Part shown: positions 52,057 to 62,513 of the stretch, piece after piece | How positions within the stretch are numbered: the first letter of the stretch is position 1 | Layout of the letters: each line of letters starts with the position of its first letter | Source: Megalopta genalis | Taxonomy: Eukaryota > Arthropoda > Insecta > Hymenoptera > Halictidae | Assembly (NCBI RefSeq): GCF_051020955.1 | Contig: NW_027477070.1 | Span: 1 to 64,000 of the forward strand | DNA length: 64,000 bases | Direction of reading: 5' to 3' | Made by a program: the position numbers and the translations under genes | The notes under the pieces: generated by a model | Told to the model about the DNA's origin: nothing | What the model saw: the letters and a program-made list of their open reading frames with translations, nothing else | Database searches by the model: none

Positions 52057-53094
52057 TCATGGATTTGAAGCTAAATCATGTGTTTGGCATGGATTTGAAG
52101 CTAAGCCCTCTACTTCGAATTGATTTGAAGCTAAATCATTTGTTTCGCATGGAATTGAAGCTACCTCGTTTGTTCCTCCAGATTTTGAAGTTATATCACT
52201 TATATCGCAAGTATTTGAAGCTAAATCATGTGCGTCGCATGGATTTGAAGCTGAACTTTCTACATCGCATTGATTTGAAACTAAATCTTGTGTATCGCAT
52301 GGATTTGAAGCTAAACCCTCTACATCGCATTGATTTGAAGCTAAATCATGTGTTTCCCATGTATTTGAAGCTAACTCGTTTGTTTCGCAAGCAGTTGTAG
52401 CTAAATAGTGTATATCACAAGTATTTGTAACTAAACCATTTGTTTCGCATGGATTTGAAGCTAAGCCCTCTACTTCGCATTGATTTGAAGCTAAACCTTC
52501 TACATCGCATTGATTTGAAGCTAACTCGTTTGTTTCGCATGCAGTTGAAGCTAAATCATGTCTTTCACAAGTATTTGAAGATGAACCATTTGAATCGCAT
52601 GGATTTGAACCTGAGCCTTCTACTTCGCACTGATTTGCAGCTACATAGTGTGTTTCGCATGGATTTGAAGCTAAATCATCTACATCCCATGGATTTGTTG
52701 CTAACTCGTTCGTTTCGCCTGCATTTGAAGCTGTATCACTTATATCGCAATTATCTGAAGCTAAATCATTTGTTTCCCATGTATTGGAAGCTAAGCCTTC
52801 TACTTCGCATTGATTTGAAGCTATATCATGTGCTTCGCATGGATTTGAATCTAAGCCTTGAACTTCGCATTGATTTGAAGCAAAATCATGTGTTTCGCTT
52901 GGATTTGAAGCTAACTCGCTTCTTTCGCATGCAGTTGAAGCTAAATCATATATATCACAAGTATTTGAAGCGGAGCCATTTGATTCCCATGGATTTGAAG
53001 CTATGCCTTCTACTTCGCACTCATTCGAAGCTAAATCAAGTGTTTCGCCGGCATTTGAAGCTATATCATTTATATCGCAAGTATTTGAAGCCAA
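52057..53094 (-). other. Longest minus-strand repeat ORF, 345 codons
   Basis: About 34 decapeptides of S-N-x-C-E/D-x-x-D/E/G-L-A type. Cys recurs every ten residues except in the A-derived units, where Gly takes its place. It ends at a plus-strand TCTCATGG variant, a recurrent stop source in this phase. It overlaps the 360-codon plus frame for 655 bp. It has no signal peptide, catalytic motif or known domain. If any frame were a relic of a real repetitive protein, this Cys/Asp/Glu-patterned one is a reasonable candidate, but I have no independent support. Confidence 0.2.
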
Positions 53095-53522
53095 ATCATT
53101 TTTGTCATATGGATTTGAAGCTAAGCCTTCTACTTCGCACTGATTTTAAGCTAAATCATTTGATTCGCATGGTTTTGGAGCTAACTCATTTGTTTCGTCT
53201 GCATTTGAAGCTATATCATTTATATCGCAAATACTTGAAGCTAAATCCTTTGTGTCGCAAGGATTTGGAGATAAGCCTTCTACTTCGCATTGATTTGAAG
53301 CTAAATCATGTGTTTCCCTTGTGTTTGATGCTAACTCGTTGGTTTCGGCTGCATGTGAAGCTATATCGCTTATATCGCAATTATCCTAAGCTAAATCATT
53401 TGTTTCTCATGTATATGAAGCTTAGCCTTCTACTTCGCGTTGATTTGAAGCTAAACCATGCGTTTCGCATAGATTTGAAGCTAACTCATTTGTTTCGCCT
53501 GCATTTGAAGCTACATCACTGA
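52440..53522 (+). other. Longest plus-strand repeat ORF, 360 codons
   Basis: The longest ATG-started frame in the window, made of decapeptides with fixed Arg at the TCGC box and Leu-Lys at the TTGAAG box. Its residues vary more than in the young tandem blocks, for example RTHSKLN and RDLEISL. It shares 52440-53094 with the minus-strand 345-codon frame. No recognised domain or targeting signal. Length alone is weak evidence, because a stop-free 10-codon unit gives long frames by chance. Confidence 0.18.
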
Positions 53523-56500
53523 TATCGCAAGTATCTGAACCTAAATGATTTGTTTCGCATGGATTTGAAGCCAAGTCTTCTACTTCGTATTGTTTTGAAC
53601 CTAAATCATGTGTTTCGCATGGATTTTGAAGCTGACTCGTTTGATTCGTTTGCAGTAGAAGTTCAATCATGAATATCACAAGTATTTGAAGATAAACCAG
53701 TTGCTTCGTATTCATTTGAAGATAAGCCTACTACTTCGCATTCCTATCAAGCTAAATCATGTGTTTCTCATGTATTTGAAGCTAAGCCTTCTACCTAGCA
53801 TTGATTTGAAACTAAATCAGGTGTTTCCATGGATTTCAATCTAACTCTTTTGTTTCGCCTGCATTTGAAAATATATCATTTATATCGCAAGTATTTGAAG
53901 CTAAATCATGTGCGTCGCATGGATTTGAAGCTGAACTTTCCACATCGCATTGATTTGTAGCTAAATCTTGTGTATCGCATGGATTTGATGCTAAACCCTC
54001 TACATCGCATTGATTTGCAACTAAATCATGTATTTCGCATGGATCTGAAGATAACTCGTTTGTTTCGCCTGCATTTGAAGTTATATAACTTATATTCGCA
54101 AGTATTTGATGCTAAATCATTCGTTTCGCATGCATTTGAAGCTAAACCTTCTACATCCCATGGATTTGAAGCTAAATCATGTGTTTGGCATGGATTTGAA
54201 GCTAAACCTTCTACATCGCATTGATTTGCATCTGAATCATGTGTTTCGCATGGATTTGAAGCTAACTCGTTTGTGTCGCATGCAGATGAAGCTAAATCAT
54301 GTATATGACAAGTATTTGAAGCTAAACCATTTGTTTCGCATGTATGTGAAGCTAAATCATGTGTTTACCATGACAATGAACCTAAATCATGTGTTGCCCA
54401 TGGATTTGAAGCTTAATCATGTGTTTTGCATGGATTTGAAGCTAACTTGATTGTATCCTCAGCATTTGAAGTTACTTCATTTATATCGCAAGTATTTGAA
54501 GCTAAATCATATGTGTTTCGCATGGATTTGAAGCTAATCGCTCTAATTCGCATTGATTTGAAGCTAAATCATTTGTTTCGCATGAAATTGAAGCTACCTC
54601 GTTTGTTGCTCCAGCTTTTGAAGCTATATCACTTATATCGCAAGTATTTGAAGCTAGACCATATGTGTCGCATGGATTTGAAGCTTAACCTTCTACATCG
54701 CATTGATTTGAAGCTAAATCTTGTGTATCGCATGGATTTGAAGCTAAACCTTCTACATCGCATTGATTTGAAGCTAAATCATGTGTTTCGCATGGATCTG
54801 AAGCTAACTCGTTTGTTTCGCCTGCATTTGAAGCTATATCACTTATATTCGCAAGTATTTGATGCTAAATCATTCGTTTCGCATGGATTTGAAGCTAAGC
54901 CTTTTACTTCGCATTGATTTGAAGTTAAATCATGTGTTTCCCTTGGATTTGAAGCTGAATCGTTTTTTTCGCATGCAGTTGAATCTATATCATTTATATC
55001 CCAAGTATCTGAAGCGAAATCATTTGTTTCTCATGGATTTGAAGCTAAACCTCCTACATCCCATGGATTTGAAGCTAAATCAAGTGTTTGGCATGGATTT
55101 GAAGCTAAACCTTCTACATCGCAATGATTTGCAGATGAATCATGTGTTTCGCATGGATTTGAAGCTAACTCGATTGTGTCGCATGCAGTTGAAGCTAAAT
55201 CATGTATATCACAAGTATTTGAATATAAACCATTTGATTCGTATGGGATTTGATGCTAAACCTTCTACATCGCATTGATTTGAAGCTAAATCATGTGTTT
55301 CGCGTGGATTTGAAGGTAACTCGTTTGTTTTGCATGCAGTTGAAGCTATATCACTTATATCGCAAGTATTTGAAGCTAAATCATGTGCGTCGCATGGATT
55401 TGAAGCTGAACTTTCTACATCGCATTGATTTGAAGTTAAATCTTGTGTATCGCATGGATTTGAAGCTAAACCCTCTACATCGCATTGATTTGCAACTAAA
55501 TCATGTGTTTCACTTGGATTTGAAGCTGAATCGTTTTTTTCGCATGCAGTTGAATCTATATCATTTATATCGCAAGTATCTGAAGCTAAATCATTTGTTT
55601 CTCATGGATTTGAAGCTAAACCTCCTACATCCCATGGATTTGAAGCTAAATCAAGTGTTTGGCACGGATTTGAAGCTAAACCTTCTACATCGCAATGATT
55701 TGCAGCTGAAGCATGTGTTTCGCATGGATTTGAAGCTAACTCGTTTGTGTCGCATGCAGTTGAAGCTAAATCATGTACATCACAAGTATTTGAATCTAAA
55801 CCGTTTGATTCGCATGGGATTTGATGCTAAGCCTTCTACTTCACATTGATTTGAAGATAAATCATGTGTTTCGCATGGATTTGAAGCTAACTCGTTCGTT
55901 TCGCCTGTATTTGAATCTATTTCACTTATATCGCAAGTATTTGAAGCTAAATCATATGTTTCGCTTGGATTTGAAGCTAAACCTTCTACATCGCATTGAT
56001 TTGAAGCTAAATCGTGTGTTTCGCATGGATTTGATGCAAACTCGTTTGTTTCGCATGCAGTTGTAGCTAAATAATGTATATCACAAGTATTTGTAGCTAA
56101 ACCATTTGTTTCGCATGAATTTGAAGCTATGCCATCTACTTCGCATTGATTTGAAGCTAAATCATATGTGTCGCATGGATTTGAAGCTTAACCTTCTACA
56201 TCGCATTGATTTGAAGATAAATCTTGTGTATCGCATGGATTTGAAGCTAAACCTTCTACATCGCATTGATTTGAAGCTAAATCATGTGCTTCCCATGTAT
56301 TTGAAGCTGACTCGTTTGTTTCGCATGCAGTTGCAGCTAAATAATGTATATCACAAGTATTTGTAGCTAAACCATTTGTTTCGCATGGATTTGAAGCTAA
56401 TCCCTCTACTTCGCATTGATTTGAAGCTAAATCATTTGTTTCGCATGGAATTGAAGCTACCTCGTTTGTTTCTAACTGCTTTCGAAGCTATATCACTTAT

Positions 56501-58182
56501 ATCGCAAGTATTTGAAGCTAAATCATGTATATCACAAGTATTTGAATCTAAACCATTTGATTCGCATGGGATTTGATGCTAAGCCTTCTACTTCACACTG
56601 ATTTGAAGCTAAATCATGTGTTTCGCATGGATTTGAAGCTAACTCGTTTGTTTCGCATGCAGTTGTAGCTAAATAATGTATATCACAAGTATTTGTAGCT
56701 AAACCATTTGTTTTACATGGATTTGAAGCTAAGCCTACTACTTCGCATTGATTTGAAGCTAAATCATGTGTTTCGCGTTGATTTGAAGGTAACTCGTTTG
56801 TTCCTCCTGCTTTTGAAGATATATCACTTATATCGCAAGTATTTGAAGCTAAATCATATGTGTCGCATGGATTTGAAGCTGAACCTTCTACATCGCATTG
56901 ATTTGAAGCTAGATCTTGTAAATCGCATGGATTTGAAGCTAAACCTTCTACATCGCATTGATTTGAAGCTATTTCATGTGTTTTGCATGGATTTGAAGCT
57001 AACTCGTTTGTTTCGCATGCATTTGTAGATAAATAATGTATATCACAAGTATTTGTAGCTAAACCATTTGTTTCGCATGGATTTGAAGCTAAACCTTCTA
57101 CATCCCATGGATTTGAAGCTAAATCATGTGTTTGGCATGGATTTGATGCTAAACCTTCTACATCGCATTGATTTGCAGCTGAATCATGTGTTTCGCATGG
57201 ATTTGAAGCTAACTCGTTTGTGCCGCATGCAGTTGAAGGTAAATCATGTATATCACAAGTATTTGAATCTAAACCATTTGTTTCGCATGTATGTGAAGCT
57301 AAATCATGTGTTTACCGTGACAATGAACCTAAATCATGTGTTGCCCATGGATTTGAAGGGTAATCATGTGTTTTGCATGGATTTGAAGCTAACTTGATTG
57401 TATCCTCTGCATTTGAAGTTACATCATTTATATCGCAAGTGTTTGAATCTAAATCATATGTGTTTCGCTTGGATTTGAAACTAAACCTTCTACATCGCAT
57501 TGATTTGCAGCTAAATCATGTGTTTGGCATTGGATTTGAAGCTAAACCTTCTACATCGCATTGATTTGCACCTGAATCATGTGTTTCGCATGGATCTGAA
57601 GCTAACTCGTTTATTTCGCCTGCATTTGAAGCTATATCACTTATATTCACAAGTATTTGATGCTAAATCATTCGTTTCGCATGGATTTGAAGCTAAGCCT
57701 TTTACTTCGCATTGATTTGAAGTTAAATCATGTGTTTCCCTTTGATTTGAAGCTGAATCGTTTTTTTCGCATGCAGTTGAATCTATATCATTTATATCGC
57801 AAGTATCTGAAGCTAAATCATTTGTTTCTTATGGATTTGAAGCTAAACCTCCTACATCCCATGGATTTGAAGCTAAATCAAGTGTTTGGCATGGATTTGA
57901 AGCTAAACCTTCTACATCGCAATGATTTGCAGCTGAATCATGTGTTTCGCATGGATTTGAGGCTAACGCGTTTGTGTCGCATGCAGTTGAAGCTAAATCA
58001 TGTATATCACAAGTATTTGAATCTAAACCATTTGATTCGCATGGGATTTGATGCTAAGCCTTCTACTTCACACTGATTTGAAGCTAAATCGTGTGTTTCG
58101 CATGGATTTGATGCAAACTCGTTTGTTTCGCATGCAGTTGTAGCTAAATAATGTATATCACAAGTATTTGTAGCTAAACCAT

Positions 58183-58953
58183 TTGTTTCGCATGGATTTG
58201 AAGCTATCCCATCTACTTCGCATTGATTTGAAGCTAAATCATTTGTTTCGCATAGAATTGAAGCTACCTCGTTTGTTCCTCCTGCTTTTGAAGCTATATC
58301 ACTTATATCGCAAGTATTTGAAGCTAAATCATATGTGTCACATGGATTTGAAGCTGAACCTTCTACATCGCATTGATTTGAAGCTAAATCTTGTGTATCG
58401 CATGGATTTGAAGCTAAACCTTCTACATCGCATTTATTTGCAGCTGAATCTTGTGTTTCGCATGGATTTGAAGCTAACTCGTTCGTTTCGCCTGTATTTG
58501 AATCTATATCACTTATATCGCAAGTATTTGAAGCTAAATCATGTGTTTCGCTTGGATTTGAAGCTAAACCTTCTACATCGCATTCATTTGAAGCTAAATC
58601 ATATGTTTCGCGTGGATTTGAAGGTAACTCGTTTGTTTCGCATGCAGTTGAATCTATATCACCTTGATCCCAAGTGTTTGAAGCTCAATCATTTGTTTCG
58701 CATGGATTTGAAGCTAAACCTTCTACATCGCATTGATTTGAAGCTAACTCATGTGTTTCGCGTGGATTTGAAGGTAACTCGTTTGTTTCGCATGCAGTTG
58801 GAGCTATACCACCTATATCCCAAGTGTTTGAAGCTCAATCATTTGTTTCGCATGGTTTTGATGCTAAATCTTCTACATCGCATTGATTGTAAGCTAAATC
58901 ATGTGTTTCGCATGGATTTGAAGCTAACTCGTTTGTTTCGCATGCAGTTGTAG
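58183..58953 (+). other. Plus-strand repeat ORF, 256 codons
   Basis: Decapeptide-repeat frame that closes at CATGCAGTTGTAG, the recurrent TAG-making variant of the A unit. A similar frame follows at 58993-59313 after the same kind of interruption. There are no domains, and I consider it a by-product of the array. Confidence 0.12.
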
Positions 58954-60516
58954 CTAAATAATGTATATCACAAGTATTTGTGACTAAATCATTTGTTTCG
59001 CATGGATTTGAAGCTAAGCCTTCTACTTCGCATTGATTTGAAGCTAAATCATTTGTTTCGCATAGAACTGAAGCTACCTCGTTTGTTCCTCCTGCTTTTG
59101 AAGCTATATCACTTATATCGCAAGTATTTGAAGCTAAATCATATGTGTCGCATGGATTTTAAGCTGAACCTTCTACATCGAATTGATTTGAAGCTAAATC
59201 TTGTGTATCGCATGGATTTGAAGCTAAACCTTCTACATCGCATTGATTTGAAGCTAAATCATGTGTTTCGCATGGATTTGAAGCTAACTCGTTTGTCTCG
59301 CATGCAGTTGTAGCTTAATAATTCATATCACAAGCATTTGTAGCTTATCCATTTGTTTCGCATGGATTTGAAGCTAAGCCTTCTACTTCGCATTGATTTG
59401 AAGCTAAATCATTTGTTTCGCCTGGAATTGAAGCTAACTTGTTTGTTTCGCATGCAGTTGTAGCTAAATAATGTATATCACAAGTATTTGAATCTAAATC
59501 ATTTGATTCGCATGGGATTTGATGCTAAGCCTTCTACTTCACACTGATTTGAAGCTAAATCATGTGTTTCGCATGGATTTGAGGCTAACTCGTTTGTTTC
59601 GCATGCAGTTGTAGCTAAATAATGTATATCACAAGTATCTGTAGCTAAACCATTTGATTCGCATGGATTTGAAGCTAAGCCTTCTACTTCGCATTGATTT
59701 GAAGCTAAATCATTTGTTTCGCATGGAATTGAAGCTACCTCGTTTGTTCCTCCAGCTTTTGAAGCTATATCACTTATATCGCAAGTATTTGAAGCTAAAT
59801 CATATGTGTCGCATGCATTTGAAGCTGAACCTTCTACATCGCATTGATTTGAAGCTAAATCATGTGTTTCGCATGGATTTGAAGCTAACTCGTTTGTTTC
59901 GCATGCAGTTGTAGCTAATTAATGTATATCACAAGTATTTGTAGCTAAACCATTTGTTTCGCATGGATTTGAAGCTAAGCCTTCTACTTCGCATTGATTT
60001 GAAGCTAAATCATTTGTTTCGCATGGATTTGAAGCTAAACCTTCTAGATCGCATGGATTTGAAGCTAATCCTTCTACATCGCATTGATTTGCAGCTAAAT
60101 CATGTGTTTCGCATGGATTTGAAGCTAACTCGTTCGTTGCGCATGCAGTTAAATCTAAATAACGTATATCACAAGTATTTGAAGCTAAACCATTTGTTTC
60201 GCATAGATTTGAAGCTAAGCCTTCTACTTCGCATTAATCGGAAGCTAAATCACGTGTTTTGCATGGATTTGAAGCTAAACCTTCTACATCGCATTGATTT
60301 GAACCTAAATCATGTGTTGCCCATGGATTTGAAGCTTAATCATGTGTTTTGCATGGATTTGAAGCTAACTTGATTGTATCCTCTGCATTTGAAGTTACTT
60401 CATTTATATCGCAAGTTTTTTAAGCTAAATCATATGTGTTTCGCATGGATTTGAAGCTAATCCCTCTACTTCGCATTGATTTGAAGCTAAATCATTTTTT
60501 TCGCATGGATTTGAAG

Positions 60517-62513
60517 CTAGACCTTCTACATCGCATAGATTTGCAGCTATATCATGTGTTTCGCATGGATTTGGAGCTAAATGATTTGTTTCACATGGAT
60601 TTGAAGCTAACTCGTTTGTTTCGTCAGCATTTGAAGCTATATCACTTTTATCGCAAGTATTTGAAGCTAAATCATTTATAACGCGCAGATTTGAAGCTAA
60701 ACCTTCTTCATATCATTGATTTGAATCTAAATCAAGTGTTTCGCGTGGACTTGAAGCTAACTCGTTGATTTCGCATGCAGTTGAAGCCAAATTATGTATA
60801 TCGTAAGTACCTGAAACTAATCCCTTTGTTCCGCTTGGATTTGAAGCTAAGCCTTCTATTTCGCATTGATTAGAAGCTAAATCATGTGTTTCACATAGAT
60901 TCGTAGCTAACCCGTTTGTTTCGTCAGCATTTGAAGCTATATCACTTATATCGCAAGCATCTGAATCTAAATCATTTGTTTCGCATGGATTTGAAGCTAA
61001 CTCGATTGTTTCTTCTGCATTTGAAGCTATATCACTAATATCGAGAGTATTTGAAGCTAAATCATTTGTTTCGCACAGATTTGAAGCTAAACCTTCTACA
61101 TCGCATTCATTTGAAGATAAATCATGTGTTTCGCATTGATCTGAAGCTAACTCGTTTGTTTCGCCTGTATTTGAAGCTACATCACTAATATTCGCAAGTA
61201 TTTGAAGCTAAATCTTTCGTTTCGCATGGATTTGAAGCTAAGACATCCAGATCGCATTGATTTGATGCTAAATCATGATTTTCGCATGCTTTAGAAGCTA
61301 ACTGGTTTGTTTAGCCTGCATTTGTAGCTATATCATTTATATCGCAAGTATTTGAAGCTAAATGATTTCCTTCTCATGGATTTGAAGATCAACCTTCTAG
61401 ATCGCATTGATTTGAATCTAACTCATGTGTTTCGCGTGGATTTGAAGGTAACTCGTTTGTTTCGCATGCAGTTGAAAATATACCACCTATATCCCAAGTG
61501 TTTGAAGCTCAATCATTTGTTTTGCATGGATTTGAAGCTAAACCTTCTACATCGCATAGATTTGCAGCTATATCATGTGTTTCGCATGGATTTGGAGCTA
61601 AATGATTTGTTTCACATGGATTTGAAGCTAACTCGTTTGTTTCGTCAGCATTTGAAGCTATATCACTTTTATCGCAAGTATTTGAAGCTAAATCATTTAT
61701 AACGCGCAGATTTGAAGCTAAACCTTCTTCATATCATTGATTTGAATCTAAATCAAGTGTTTCGCGTGGACTTGAAGCTAACTCGTTGATTTCGCATTCA
61801 GTTGAAGCCAAATTATGTATATCGTAAGTATCTGAAACTAATCCCTTTGTTCCGCTTGGATTTGAAGCTAAGCCTTCTATTTCGCATTGATTAGAAGCTA
61901 AATCATGTGTTTCACATAGATTCGTAGCTAACCCGTTTGTTTCGTCAGCATTTGAAGCTATATCACTTATATCGCAAGCATCTGAAGCTAAATCATTTGT
62001 TTCGCATGGATTTGAAGCTAACTCGATTGTTTCTTCTGCATTTGAAGCTATATCACTAATATCGAGAGTATTTGAAGCTAAATCATTTGTTTCGCACAGA
62101 TTTGAAGCTAAACCTTCTACATCGCATTCATTTGAAGATAAATCATGTGTTTCGCATTGATCTGAAGCTAAATCTTTCGTTTCGCATGGATTTGAAGCTA
62201 AGACATCCAGATCGCATTGATTTGATGCTAAATCATGATTTTCGCATGGTTTAGAAGCTAACTGGTTTGTTTAGCCTGCATTTGTAGCTATATCATTTAT
62301 ATCGCAAGTATTTGAAGCTAAATGATTTCCTTCTCATGGATTTGAAGATCAACCTTCTAGATCGCATAGATTTGCAGCTATATCATGTGTTTCGCATGGA
62401 TTTGGAGCTAAATGATTTGTTTCACATGGATTTGAAGCTAACTCGTTTGTTTCGTCAGCATTTGAAGCTATATCACTTTTATCGCAAGTATTTGAAGCTA
62501 AATCATTTGTTTC
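60517..62513 (+). repeat. Complex duplication of about 1 kb with an internal deletion
   Basis: About 60517-61395 recurs from 61538 at offset 1,021. Copy 2 lacks 60 bp (the CTCGTTTGTTTCGCCTGTATT and ACATCACTAATATTCGC units present at about 61150-61210), after which the offset is 960 (61321/62281). A third start, at about 62366-62513, repeats the GCAGCTATATCATG, GGAGCTAAATGATTTG, TTCGTCAGC series (offset 810). Rare shared variants include CATCCAGATCGC, GATTTCCTTCTCATGG and ATTTATAACGCGCAG (the last in the first two copies only). Confidence 0.9.

Larger units (their letters stand above)
51442..60500 (+). repeat. Heterogeneous array segment with the longest open frames
   Basis: Units vary more than in the young tandem blocks. 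52.0-53.7 kb is the least repetitive part on the 150-bp scale and carries the longest frames on both strands. About 54859-55278 matches 57657-58076 at offset 2,798, and a related piece lies near 55530. These contain a T7 run in CGTTTTTTTCGC. The GTTTACCATGACAATG module is at about 54365 and, as GTTTACCGTGACAATG, at about 57312. No RNA gene or recognisable protein domain is seen. Confidence 0.8.
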
